This document shows, one piece after another, positions 21,888-32,835 of a stretch of DNA of 64,000 nt. The notes beneath the pieces are model-generated. The model saw only the letters and a list, made by a program, of their open reading frames with translations, was not told where the DNA came from and did no database searches. Within the stretch, counting starts at the first letter, position 1. Each line of letters begins with the position of its first letter. Position numbers and translations under genes: made by a program. Source of the stretch: Cylicocyclus nassatus (lineage: Eukaryota; Nematoda; Chromadorea; Rhabditida; Strongylidae); NCBI GenBank assembly GCA_958299035.1, contig CATQJL010000223.1, positions 1,792,359 to 1,856,358 of the forward strand, given 5' to 3'.

Positions 21888-22490
21888 TGTTGTAGTCCTT
21901 GATCTAATATATAAAGCTGAATGTCTGTTTGTCTGTCTGTCTGTCTGTGTGTACGTATGTTCCGAATAGAAAATTTCATTTCTGAACCGATCCGGACCAA
22001 ACTTTGCACACATACACTTCGGGCTCCGGCGGGTTCATAGGCTACTTTTCGTTATCGATCGATATCGATTTTATCGATTTTTTGAAAAATTTGAGCTACG
22101 GGGCCGGGAGTTGGCACAGGGGGGTAATCGAGCATGCTGATTACGAATATAATAATGACAGCGCCGGGCGGAGCCGGGTAAGTCAATTAGTTCTCCATAA
22201 AATGGAACCCGGACACAGTGGAGTACTTAGTAGTTTATTAGCTGATCGAAACAATATATGAATCATAGACGATTAGTTATATATACACACACACCTCTGA
22301 GAACGTACCTCCCGGTATCAAGCATCTAAGAAAGCTCGATGAGGACAGGCACAAAACACATGGAAACCGAGATCGTATCTAAAAGCACAATATGAGGAAA
22401 TGAAATACAACGAAAGACAAGGGATACACTGACACAAAGCAGATACGTATATAACACGTCACTCCCAAACATCTCCCCGCTTAGAGGCAG
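21888..22490 (-). repeat. Ty3/gypsy LTR (3' LTR of a minus-strand element), interrupted
   Basis: Starts TGTTGTAGTCCTTGA like the LTR at 37448. After the Helitron insertion it continues with GTTTATTAGCTGATCGAAAC and CTCTGAGAACGTACC, matching GTTTATAAGCTGATCGGAAT and TTCTGAGAACCTACC in the other LTR. The LTRs have drifted considerably, so the element is old. Similarity can be followed to about 22480; the exact inner end is uncertain. Confidence 0.75.
21903..22190 (+). mobile_element. Complete mini-Helitron (288 bp) in the gypsy LTR
   Basis: Starts TCTAATATATAAAGCTGAAT after an A, has a (CTGT)n tract, a TATCGATTTTATCGAT-rich middle, a hairpin GCGCCGGGCGGAGCCGGG and ends in TTAG (a CTAG variant) before T. 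The sister LTR at 37460-37464 reads through as CCTTGATTCC, the uninterrupted A/T target site with no duplication. Insertion between A and T without target duplication is the Helitron signature. Non-autonomous. Confidence 0.9.
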
Positions 22491-23499
22491 CGTCCGGGCA
22501 GATTTGAACATTTTCGGATGCTATCATAACCGTGTACCTAGATCTAAAACTCTCGCTCAAATAAGGCTTCTAAACATTTTTTGTAAAACGAGAAAATCGG
22601 CGCATTCGAGCCTCGAGAGCCACGCCCACTCCCTCGCATGGCCGCCCACTTGAAGGGATTCTGCTCAGCCCTTGACGTATATTCAAGTGGCAAACATAAT
22701 CAAACAATAGTATCTACCTGTTAATGCTTGCTTTCGACGGGGATAGCATTAGGAGTACTCGTCCATACTTCCCACAAACTTGTCTAGTCGACGTTCTGGG
22801 AAGCTCAAAGTCTCGAAGACAGCTCGATGGGATTACTTAAGGAATTGATGGGGTTACTTAAGAAATTCAAGCATTTTGAGCGCCATATTTGGAATGAGCG
22901 CCATGAAAAGGCCTGAATAAAGGAAAAAAAATAAAAGTCGAGATTTTGCCTGGACGCTGACTTTGAGGCTCTGATTGTATCGTTTTTTCCACGGATCACT
23001 CCGAGACGGTTGGTGGACTCTGCGAACGACGGCGAACACGCGACGGAGACGGTGGCGTGTGAAATCATCGGTGTTTCTAAACTCGGCATCAAGAGCATCA
23101 AGAGTTGGCGGCTATCGGTAAATTAGCTTCCTGAGGGGGGGGGGGATGCTGGAATATCCACGGTCACTGCGGAAGTCGACGTTCTGGGAAGCTCAAAGTT
23201 TAGAAGATAGCTCGAATTCGTCCAACAGTGAGCGGTTGGCGTTAGAACAAGCAAGGGCGCGGCTGACTGGCGCGGCGTCTCCATACGAATCCTTCAATTT
23301 CGACGTTGTAAAGTGAGCGTCAAATCCTTCGTGGAGTCCAAGCAGGTTTCGATGGATTGCGATAACGGCGAGCGTAAACGATCGCAGACTTCGAATTTCT
23401 TCTTCTTGGCTCTATGTCAACGGTTGTACTGGCTTCCATCGTAAGTCTCGATCCGCGAGTGCAGCATGGTGTGGCAGTCCTAGCTACGGTGACCAAATG
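22491..23499 (-). mobile_element. 3' region of the gypsy element, non-coding or degenerate
   Basis: Between the LTR and the recognisable integrase. It contains a direct repeat of GTCGACGTTCTGGGAAGCTC (22787 and 23175, 388 bp apart) and a G-rich run (23134-23146) followed by TGCTGGAATATCC. The latter looks like a polypurine tract plus LTR start of a plus-strand element, but I cannot delimit one. No intact ORF. Confidence 0.4.
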
Positions 23500-24240
23500 T
23501 GAATGGAGTACAATCTTCATTCGAGAAATATTTCTGCTGGCGAAGGATTATCAGGCAAGACGGGCAGGGCGTACAGCGGTAACTTAGCTGTAGCTTCGGC
23601 AACGCCTCTGGAAGCTTTACTTTTCTTTAACTTAAAGTCTTATTCGCGTTCAGCAATCACTCGACTGCGGGTGGAACGGCGAAGTTTGAATGTGCTTGAT
23701 CTTGTACTTCCTCCAGAAATCTTCGAAAAACTGGGAAGAAAATCAGGTACCGTTGTCCGCAACAAGTTTTTCCGGAAATCTGAATCTACTGAAGATGTTA
23801 AGAAGTTCTTACGTTGTTGCTGTTAACGTAGTCATCTTCATTTCGACCTTGGACGAGAGGGAGTAGGCGTCTACGACGACGAGGTACATGTCCGTAGAGT
23901 GGTCCAGCGAAGTCTATATGCAGGCGTTCTATCGGGAGAGTTGTGATCGGCCATAGAGTCAGTTTATTCAGTGGGATTCTTGGCGGCAAGTTGACAATTT
24001 TAACAGCATTCCACAGTCTTCTGGACGTCTTCTTCTATACCAGGCCAGTAGACGTAGTTGCGAGTAAGCAGCTTTATCCGGATTTGTCCAGGGTGTCCAT
24101 CTTGTAGCATTAGCAAGATCTTCTGGCTTAGTAGGGCTGCTCGATCCCGGATCCGAAGCATATGTATACGTTGTAGGTGGAGAGTTCTTTTTGCTGGCCC
24201 CTGTAGTTAAACAACGGCGTTCCGGGAAACGCTTTCGGCC
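23500..24240 (-). pseudogene. Ty3/gypsy integrase, degenerate
   Basis: In complement and across several frames: HPGQIRIKLLTRNYVYWPG with downstream Cys residues (the HHCC zinc-binding part), then ERLHIDFAGPL (first catalytic Asp of the DDE core), VADNGT (second Asp) and IKHIQTSPFHPQS (the region before the third acidic residue), and finally PSPAEIF. In life this joins the cDNA copy to the host chromosome. Stops and frame changes between the blocks show that it is inactive. It is followed on the same strand by the 3' LTR. Confidence 0.8.
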
Positions 24241-24299
24241 AATGTCCTGTCTGGAGGCAATTCAGCAATTCCATCAATACGGCGTCCTTTCTCATGGTA

Positions 24300-24600
24300 A
24301 AGCATACGTTTACTGTAAGTGGCAGTTGGTCGAGTGTTTCTGAGTGGCGATGACATCAACTTCAACGCTAGCAATTATGACGTCTTCGTCTCCGAAGGGA
24401 AGCAGTTGGGAGAGAGCATCGGCCTGTTTAAACAATGTCGTAGAGCAGTACTTAATGTTGAAATCATAGGCGAGTAGCGTCATCAACCATGATTGTAGAC
24501 GATTAGCAATGTAAGCAAGCACTCCTTTCTCACTCCCGAAAAATAGTGTATAGAGGGCCACGGTCCGTCAGCAAAGTGAATCTCCATCCATAGATGTAAC
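24300..24600 (-). pseudogene. Ty3/gypsy RNase H, C-terminal part
   Basis: Complement reading: WRFTLLTD, then GVLAYIANRLQSW and LLAYDFNIKYCST followed by ADALSQL. This is the end of the RNase H domain of gypsy-type elements (T-D-H/R-x-x-L, R-L-Q-R-W, Y-x-I-x-Y, A-D-A-L-S-R). The preceding part of the domain is at 27688-27944, on the other side of the RTE insertion. Confidence 0.85.
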
Positions 24601-25039
24601 GGTGGTCGGCACACAAAGGTCGGCCGCCTCAAAGTGGCATGGGGGTGACACTGGGGGTGTCGAACTACGATGCACAGCCGAGTGTATGCTCTGGCAGGGC
24701 CCTTCCAAGCTGTAAAGGAGTTCAACGTTTCCGGTTTCGGCCGGATGCCTAGCTAAGAGCCGGCCAGGCCAGATCCACCGCCGTCTGATCTTCTGGTCGC
24801 TAGGCGGTTCTCCCGCTCCAGGCCCGGGGTCAGCGATCGCCCCGTGGAAATCAAGGGTAGGCCTAGTAAGTCTGCTGTTGTAGGGGAACAAATCTTATTA
24901 GTCTGTCAGCAAGAAGATAGAGAAGAAACTCTGCACATCTTATCCCGCCTACGGCGCCGGGTGGTAGCAAGAACGATATCAGGGTCCTCAGGGCGCTTTT
25001 TGAATGGACAAAAACAACACGTCTGCCGGGACGACACGC

Positions 25040-25700
25040 CATGGGGACTGCCTCATGCTCTGCACCTACAACGCCAGGACAGTTTCCACAAACGCCGACC
25101 TCCACGCTCTTCTCGACGCTGCAGAGCACATCAAGTACCACATCATCGCTTCTCTGCAGGAAATGAAGCCCAGGAAGGTAGACGTGTGACAGATGAGCGA
25201 TGGGAGACTCATCATTCATGGTGAGAAGGTTCCATCACGTTGAAAGCGTTGGCTTTGTCGTTCACCCATCTATCTTGACGATTCGTCTGAGATCCTATCA
25301 CCTCAACTAGCCATCCTACGACTACGATCCCCACATCAGAAGACCATCAGCATTATCAACTGCTGTTCGTCAATATCATCAGCTGACGAATCACAGCTAT
25401 ATGCTTTTTACGAAGATGTGGAGGAGGTCGTCCGCAACGAGAAGTCCTTCTACAAGTTTGTTGTGGGCGAGATTAACGCGAAAATCGGGATGACAGTGGA
25501 AAAGAATATAGGATCGGGAAGTTTGGATATGGGCTCCGGAACGAAAACGGCAACCGTCTCGCTGGGCTTCTCTCCGCCGCACGACTTTAGGATGGAAATT
25601 TCATTTTTATGAAGAAAGAACATCTCCGGTGGACATGGGTATCGGCCAGCGGGACGACTCACGCGGATATCGATCACATGATCGACCACAGAAGAAGATT
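25040..25700 (+). pseudogene. RTE endonuclease domain, degenerate
   Basis: LCTYNARTVSTNADLHALL and IIASLQEMKPRKV (E of the catalytic set, normally ALQE), then [16 protein letters not shown], corresponding to the V-x-G-D-F-N-A-K-I-G catalytic block with D changed to E, and TTHADIDHM, corresponding to I-D-H-I. A stop at about 25190 and later frame changes break it. Altered catalytic positions and stops mean it is inactive. Confidence 0.8.
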
Positions 25701-25899
25701 TCCGAGGCAGGATCCAAATGCAACCCATCTCGAGCGATTGATGGCCAACGCCATTTGCAGAACAGCTTTGCAGGAGGTTCTCAGAAAATTTCGGCAAGCA
25801 AAAATACTGGAAGCAGCCGAAGGAAGACGAAGTCTCAAGAAGTGCCGAAAGGACCTCTGGAATATCACGTACCGGTGGCTGCACTATTGAATGAAGATG

Positions 25900-27400
25900 A
25901 GACTCTGACTTCTTTCCGATATAAAATGGAATCTATGGCGAAAAATTTCTACACCAACCTCTTCCCCTCATCAACACCCGTGCCAATGTCCGCTGTTCTC
26001 ACTGGAGAAGTACCACCGCGAATTCTACCTGCTAAAGTGCTCACGGTAATTCAGACCATGAAGATATCCAAGCCTCCAGGACCAGACCTCTTTCCGTCGA
26101 ATTTCTGCGAGCCGGAGGACAACGTTTACAAGAGATTCTCGCGTCGCACCTGACATTTTAGCTTCAAAGGGAGAGGATTACCGATTTGTGGAAAACGTCA
26201 AGAACCGTCCTTCTTTTCAAGAAGGATAAACGGGAGGATCTTCGGAACTACCATGCGATATGTCTGCTGAGTGTGCTATACAAGCTTTTCTCGAAGATTA
26301 TCCTCGCTCGCATATCTACAATACCGCTCATAATTCGTCAAAAAAGTCGCCGGAGTGCGCCGCAGTCCGGCGACTTTTTTGACGAATTATGAGCGGTATT
26401 GTAGAACACTAGATGAAGTCCAACCCCAAGAATAAGCTGGATTTCGCAAAGGATCCAGCTGCATGGACCACATTCAGACGGTTTCGAGGGTCGTAGAAGT
26501 CTGCCGGGAGTACCGACTGCCTCTCGTCCTAACCTTCATCGACTACGAGAAAGCCTTTGACAGCGTTGAAACCAACTCCAACCTGTCTACGCTAATCGAT
26601 CAAGGAGTGGACCCAGCTTACGTAAGGAGTTAGCCGACTGTTACAAGGACTGTACAACGACGATGCAGCTATTCCATCGTCTCTGACCATCCTGATCGGG
26701 AAAGGGGTCCGACAAGGCGACACAATTTCGCCGAAGCTGTTCACCGCGGCCTTGCAGTGGGTGATGAAGTCACTGGACTGGAACGAAAGAGGCATACAAG
26801 TTGATGAGAGATTCCTGTCGAACCTTCTTTTTGCAGACGACATTTTCCTCTTTTCGAGCAGTATCATTAAAGCAGAGACGATGCTTGAAGGAACTGAACG
26901 AAGTAGAGAAGAAGATAGGATTGCGAATAAATCGAAAGAAGACTCAGTTCATGAAGAACGCCCTTTGCGAAGGTGCAGAAATGGAATCGTAAGGCATTCC
27001 TATCATGAAGGCGTTCTCGTACGTTCGATGAACATGGAGAACAACTTGAAGGAAGAACTTAACAGGAGAAGAAGAGCAGCATGGGCCGCCTTCGAGCCTC
27101 TGAAAGAAGTTACCGATCAATTAACAGACCCGGAGCTTCGTACCCACCTGTTCGATCCAACCGTTCTCCCGGCGCTCTGTTACGCAGCTGAGACTTGGGC
27201 CGACACTGTAGCCACGTCGAAAGCCTCAAGGACCACCCACAGAGCGCTAGAGCGTAATCTTCTGAAGATGACCCGACACAAACAACATTTTATCAAACTT
27301 CGCAGGACGAATTTGTAAAGAATGTCCGTCTTCTTGAACCAGCGGAATATGTTACGAAAGCGATACGTCAATGGGCCGGTCACAACATGAGAAGAACAGA
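25900..27400 (+). pseudogene. RTE reverse transcriptase domain, degenerate
   Basis: Blocks in order: MKISKPPGPDLFPSNF; LWKTSRTVLLFKKDKRED and NYHAICLLSVLYKLFSKII (RT motifs 1-2); LTFIDYEKAFDSVE (motif 3, catalytic Asp); VRQGDTISPKLFTAALQ (motif 4); LLFADDIFLF (catalytic F-A-D-D kept); LRINRKKTQFM; and a C-terminal LLKMTRHKQH region. The MITE at 26319-26400 splits the block after LARIS, and other frameshifts follow. Copying of the element RNA is the family role. Confidence 0.85.
26319..26400. mobile_element. 82 bp palindromic MITE, CAATACCGCTCA family
   Basis: Almost entirely two complementary arms, CAATACCGCTCATAATTCGT and its exact complement, flanked by TA. With the element and one TA removed, the RTE reading runs on without a break (ARIS then RTLDE). 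The same ends occur on the 28943-33064 and 60054-62798 elements. Confidence 0.92.
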
Positions 27401-27687
27401 CGACAGATGGACTCTAAGGACATCGGAGTGCGTTTCTCGCGAAGCAAAATGTTCCCGAGGAAGACCTCTTAAGACCTCTAACGAGATGGGCAGACATGTT
27501 CGTGGAACGGACTAGCTGAGAAATCACCTGGATACGATTTTTGCATCTGGAACTGTGGACGCAGCCACATGTCAGCCAAGAAGATCATGTCTGAAGTGAG
27601 GGACAGGGGGAAATGGAAACTTCTGTGCTGGGGCCCGCACTTCACGTGAAGCCAGGCCTTCTAAGTAACAAGTAAGTAAGATGTAAC

Positions 27688-27944
27688 TCTCGACGGCAAA
27701 AACTATTGCCAGTCCCCCCTCTCAATCTGCGAGTAGTTCTTCTCTGCGGCAGTCAAAGCAAGGCTAACGTGACATACGGCCTTCTCCGATCCATCCGGGT
27801 AGCGGTAAGAGATCACGACTCCGATTCCATTTGCTTGCGTCAGCGGCAACAATGATCGGCTTTTCGGCTCGTAGTGGCCAGCAGAGGATCCGAGGTCAGG
27901 ACTTCGCGAAGGCGGTCAAAGGCTTCCTCGCACTCCGTACTCCA
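27688..27944 (-). pseudogene. Ty3/gypsy RT/RNase H junction region
   Basis: Complement reading WSTECEEAFDRLREVLTSDP, then in another frame LALTAAEKNYSQIER and GLAIVFAV. This is the link between thumb and RNase H in gypsy elements (x-W-x-x-E-C-x-x-A-F; A-E-K-x-Y-x-x-x-E-R-E). Bounded on one side by the RTE insertion and on the other by a foldback. Confidence 0.85.
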
Positions 27945-28546
27945 CTCAGATAATCGCCAGGGGCAGGCGGTCCGCAAATTTGTGCTTTTCTGCAAGCGGT
28001 AGGCAGAATTTTGGGGCGTGGCCAAACCTTCAGCGAAGCGGCACTTCCTTTGCTGTCGCATGTTCTGCCAGCGGACAGCAATAAAATTTTCTGCAAACGT
28101 TCGTCAAGTAATTCCTTTCAGCAAGCGCCGGCCAAATTTTCAGCGGGCGCTAACTCTTATCAAGCACTTTCGGCCGCACGCCGAGCGAAGATAACACTCT
28201 ACATGGCAGAGGTGTCGCCAGTGGTTTAGTTACCCGAGTTTGGCGTATTTTCTCTCGAAGGGAAATACCCACGAGCTGTACAAAATTTTTGAGGGTCGCA
28301 CGGTCCTTCACAAAGAACCGTGCGACCCTCAAAAATTTTGCATATTCTCGCGGAAAGTCTGCGAGAAAGCAGCCACTGCGCCGCAACTAATCCAAGAAAA
28401 GGCAGCGATTGTTCTTCGAGCTCGTCTAAAATTTCGCCCAAATTCTTCCAAATATCTGCAAACGGACAGCACGAAATCAGCGAACTATTTTTCCGGTCCG
28501 CGCCTGCTCAAAATCGCATGACCGCCTGCCCCCGGCGATTATCTGA
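27945..28546. mobile_element. Foldback element, CTCAGATAATCGCC family
   Basis: Ends CTCAGATAATCGCCAGGGGC and GCCCCCGGCGATTATCTGAG, flanked by CA on both sides. Removal with one CA restores the gypsy reading (PYWSTEC, minus strand). Internal hairpin with a 24 bp stem at 28281-28304 and 28317-28340. A second, TA-flanked copy of the family is at 62087-62405. Confidence 0.85.
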
Positions 28547-28548
28547 GC

Positions 28549-28940
28549 AGTAGGGTAAGTCTTTCCTCTTCAAGCGTTCAGTGGTGCGCGAAGTGAACGC
28601 ATCTTTGGTACGAAAGACGAGTAGAACGACATAATCCCAAAGTACTAATCAAGCTGTTTCACATCTTGGGGCGGCGGCATATGATGGCAGCAATCCTTCC
28701 CGGATTAGGGCGTCTTTCCTCTGCGTCGACAACGAATCCGAGAAATATAATGCTGGGCTTAACAAAGTGGCACTTTTTATTACGAACAGCATTACGTTGT
28801 CTGAAGGGGTTGGAATAGCTTGAAAACATTCACATCGTGCTCCTGACCACAACATCGTTCAGATTGGCAACAGCTTCTGATGTCGGCAGTGACGTAGCTC
28901 ATCAACGTTTGGAAGATTTTTGGGACATTCTTCACTCCAG
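28549..28940 (-). pseudogene. Ty3/gypsy reverse transcriptase, second half, damaged
   Basis: Complement readings: GVKNVPKIFQTLMSYVTADI, then a disturbed stretch where the Y-x-D-D site should be (CCQSERCCGQEH), NVFKLFQ, and in other frames MPPPQDVKQLD and MSFYSSFVPKMRSLRAPL. The catalytic YxDD box is not recognisable, so this copy cannot be active. The first half of RT is 4.1 kb away at 33067-33470. Confidence 0.82.
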
Positions 28941-29239
28941 TACAATACCGCTCATAATTCGTCAAAAAAGTCGCCGGAGTGCGGCAGAGTGCGCCAACTC
29001 CACTAGAGTCTACCGGAGAGCAGCGGATTGCGGCGACTCCGGCAGACTCTAGTGGAGTATGGCGCACTCTTTTTAAATCCGGAAGCAGCATTTTGTTCAG
29101 ATCGTCAAGGCAAATATTTTGATGTACAACATGCCCTAGATATCTCATTTCCAGTTTTCTCGAATTTTTCTATGGAGGTCTTTTGCAAGGATGTAACGCA
29201 GCGTCTGTATAACATAAAAGATTCCAGTAAGCACTATTT

Positions 29240-29540
29240 TCTTCTCTCCTCATCCTTCCCGCAAACGGTCGGCTAGCTTCTAGCTCTGACCTATACCATC
29301 CACCAAGGATAGGATCAAGAAGACAAGGTGGAAGAAACCGTGGCTGGTCCACTGCGTCTACTCGGGAGAAGTCATGGACCAGGATAGCAACGTCACGAGA
29401 ATGCGCTTTGGCACGAACAAGAATAAAGTCTATCATCGAAGACGATCGAAGTCGAAGTCGCCCAACTCAAGCCATAAACGGAATCATCGCGGTACTAATT
29501 GTATATAACCGCTGAGTATGAATAAATGTAAGTATGTAAG
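29240..29540 (+). mobile_element. 5'-truncated non-LTR insertion
   Basis: About 300 bp ending in an ATGTAAGTATGTAAGTAAG tail, flanked by GTAAGCACTATTT (29227-29239 and 29540-29552). The opposite palindrome arm at about 31590-31620 has the uninterrupted site in complement, with one copy. The tail resembles that of the RTE element at 27678. No domain can be named. Confidence 0.8.
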
Positions 29541-31934
29541 TAAGCACTATTTGATAATACTGTTCTTGTAGATTATTGTGCGCTAAAAAGGCTCAGGCTT
29601 CTTTGCAAAGGAGATAGAGGCGTTGGTGAATTCTGGAAAAATCACGCGTTTCAAAATTCTTCTCGCCATAACTTCTTTCGGAATAAGTACATTTTGAATC
29701 CGAAAACAGTGCTGTGCTCAGCTCATCAAGGCGAATCCCCTCATATACAGCATGTCCTTGATAATTCGATGTCAGTATTTTTGAATCTTTCTGCGGACGT
29801 CCCTTTGCGAAGTAAAGCAGCGAGCATTCTCCCGACTAAATTCCAGCAAAGACCTTTCGATAGTACTTCTTCTGTAGATTATGATGCGCTAAATAGTAGA
29901 CGCAGATTTCTTTTCAAAGGAAATAGAAGGGCTGGTGAATTGGGAAAAATCTTGTCGTCCCAAATTATACTCGCCATAACCCTAGAATACGAAGCTATCT
30001 TGCTAAGCAGATGTGAGTTACGAAATCAGCGGGTCGGATAACCTCTATAAGCAAGTTTTCCGTGATCGAGTTATTTCATTTTTTCTCGTTTAACGCTCTG
30101 GAAGCTCGCCGATGGATTTTGGTCAAAATGTTAATGTTCTTGAGTTGTAAGGAAACTTCGCTTATAGAGGTTTTCGAACACGCTCTTTAAATCAAGGTCT
30201 TTGAGGATAACAGGGTCTTTTTGGTGAGGTACGGTGAGGTGACTGTAACTGCATCACGAATGTGCGTAATTTGCCCGCACTTCTCGCGTATCTGTCAAAA
30301 AACTTGCTTGCTTGCTTGTCCAGGTCAAAGTTACTAGGAACTGCTATCGAATGGTGCATGACTCAGTCTCCAGTCTACGAAAATCGCCGAGTTACGAGCC
30401 TACGAAAACACGTCCTCATGAATTTTGCCCAAAATGTAAAGATCGCATATTTCGTCGAAATTACACCGTGAGCGCTTGTATGACACTCGCATTGCGGATA
30501 TTGTGTTCGCTTCGCCCAAAGACTTCCACTGTATTGAATGTGGTGCTTGCGTGTGCTTCAGCAGCTCAATTGAATATCAAAGCTATTTCGTGGCTAGAGC
30601 TCAAACTACCAAATCTAACACAATAAGATCCATCAAGGAGGTGAAAAGATTTGATTAGCGTGTTGTACAAGCGCTCACGGTGGAATTTCGACGAAATATG
30701 CGATCTTTACATTTTGGGCAAAATTCATGAGGACGTGTTTCGTAGGCTCGTAACTCGGCGATTTTCATAGACTAGAGACTGAGTCATGCACCATTCGATA
30801 GCACAGTTCCTAGTAACCTTGACTTGGACAAGCAAGCAAGCAAGTTTTTTGACAGATACGCGAGAAGTGCGGGCAAATTACGCACTTTCGTGATTCAGTC
30901 ACAGTCACCTCACCGTATCTCGTCAAAAAGACCCTGTTATCCTCAAAGACCTTGATTTTCGTAAAGAGCGTGTTCGAAAACCTCTATAAGCGAAGTTTCC
31001 TTAAAATTCAAGAGCATCAACATTTTGACCAAAAACCAAAATCCAGCTTCCGGAGCGTAAAACGAGAAAAAATGAAATAACCTGATCACGGAAAACTTGT
31101 TTATAGAAGTTATCGACCCGCTGATTTCGAAACTCATATCTGCTTAGCAAGATAGCTTCGTATTCTAGGGTTATGGCGAGTAGAATTTGGGACGACAAGA
31201 TTTTTCCACAATTCACCAGCCCTTCTATTTCCTTTGAAAAGAAATCTGCGTCTACTATTCAGCGCATCATAATCTACAGAAGAAGTACTATCGAAAGGTC
31301 TTTGCTGGAATTTAGTCGGGAGAATGCTCGCTGCTTTACATCTTCGCAAAGAGACGTTCGCAGAAAGATTCAAAAATACTGACATCGAATTATCAAGGAC
31401 ATGCTGTATATGAGGGGATTCGCCTTGATGAGCTGAGCACAGCACTGTTTTCGGATTCAAAATATACTTATTCCGAAAGAAGTTATGGCGAGAAGATGAA
31501 AACGCGTGATTTTTCCAGAATTCACCAACGCCTCTATCTCCTTTGCAAAGAAGCCTGAGCCTATTTTTTAGCGCACAATAATCTACAAGAACAGTATTAT
31601 CGAATAGTGCTTACTGGAATCTTTTATGTTACACAGAGGCTGTGTTAATCTTTGCGAAAGGACCTCCACAGAAAAATTCGAGAAAACTGGAAACCAGATA
31701 TCTAGGGCATGCTGTACATCAAAATATTTGCCTGACTATCTGAACAAAATGCTGCCTCCGGATTCAAAATATATCAATTGCGAAGGAAGCTATGACACAC
31801 TGTTGCGTATTCCGCGTGATTCCCGTGATTCCGCAAATCCTAGAATGTCGCGAACTTCCAGCAATATCGCGGACTTCGGAGTAAATCCCGGAATTCCGCG
31901 AGGTCCACGGAAATTCTGCACATTCTGAGCCGTA

Positions 31935-32835
31935 CGATCATGAGCAGATTTTAGAGCACATTCGATCAGACTGACCCTCTACCATGTTCCTACAGTATAC
32001 TTTCTATGTGTTATCAGCGACAAATCAATGACAATACTGTTATAGCACAATCCAACCAAACAGAAATCTGCGAAACTGAGCGACAACTTACTGTCTAGCT
32101 AATATCATAAGTTACAATAACGGGCTAAGGGTGTTTACGTGACTTTGTGTGTGTGTGTGTCTGTCTGTCTGTCTGTAACGAAATTCATACAGCGGGTTCC
32201 AGCCACCATCCCGAACCCAAATTTTACATAGCGCATGCTACCAAGGTAGAACTCCAGCATGCAAAAGCATGAACGGATTCGTTGAGTGGGTCCCTCAGAA
32301 TTTGCGCGTCAAACGAATCCACTTGACTTCTGGCCCGCAAAATTGGGTCCGTATCAACGCTTTTTGCAAAGCCGTGGATGTGTTCAGCAGGATGATGTGT
32401 AAGCCATGGACTTTAGGCCAAAAAGTGACCAAAGGATTGCTACTTTACGAAAACGACGCCAAAAAGAAATGTTCGCGTAAATAGTTAATTCGCCGTGGTT
32501 TTACCTGAGCATTTGAGAAGATTTTTGCATAGAAATGTAGCTCACAATAACTATTGTCCTTATGGCGATTACCAAGCAAAAAAAGTTTCAAAACCTTTTC
32601 AAATTTGCATTTGTTCTTCATCTTCCAAAGTTTCATCCACGCAAAATACCGATCTCACACGAAAAAGCTTAAGGAATGAGTAGTTGTTTACGAATCATTC
32701 GTGTAAGCGGGCATTGCGCGGTATGTTTCAATGCCATGTTATGCGGGAAGGAGTATGACATATAGATAGAAGAGCCAGTGCGAGCCTCTGCGAAGCAGAG
32801 GTGACGCACTGGTCTATCATATCCACTAGATTGTG
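31935..32835. other. Non-palindromic insert inside the 4.1 kb foldback, with a strong hairpin
   Basis: Contains a (TG)n(TCTG)n tract at about 32143-32177, a mainly unique middle without gene signal, and a stem-loop at 32775-32812 (CCAGTGCG ... CGCACTGG, with an inner CCTCTGC/GCAGAGG stem), followed 12 bases on by CTAG. A TCTG-rich start and a hairpin before CTAG resemble a Helitron, but the base after CTAG is A, not T, so I leave it unassigned. Confidence 0.4.

Larger units (their letters stand above)
24601..27678 (+). mobile_element. RTE-type non-LTR retrotransposon, nearly full length
   Basis: About 3.1 kb on the plus strand, flanked by the 9 bp duplication AGATGTAAC (24592-24600 and 27679-27687). 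The order is a GC-rich 5' leader, endonuclease, reverse transcriptase and a short 3' tail of (AAGTA)-type repeats without a long poly(A), as in RTE elements. It inserted into the RNase H part of the gypsy element in opposite orientation. The ORF is interrupted by several stops or frameshifts and by an 82 bp MITE. Confidence 0.88.

Noticed and set aside
23503..23826. Plus-strand ORF of 107 residues
   Set aside because: Antisense shadow of the gypsy integrase (DNGT and HPQS motifs on the minus strand).
24863..25219. Minus-strand 118-residue ORF
   Set aside because: Antisense shadow of the RTE endonuclease.
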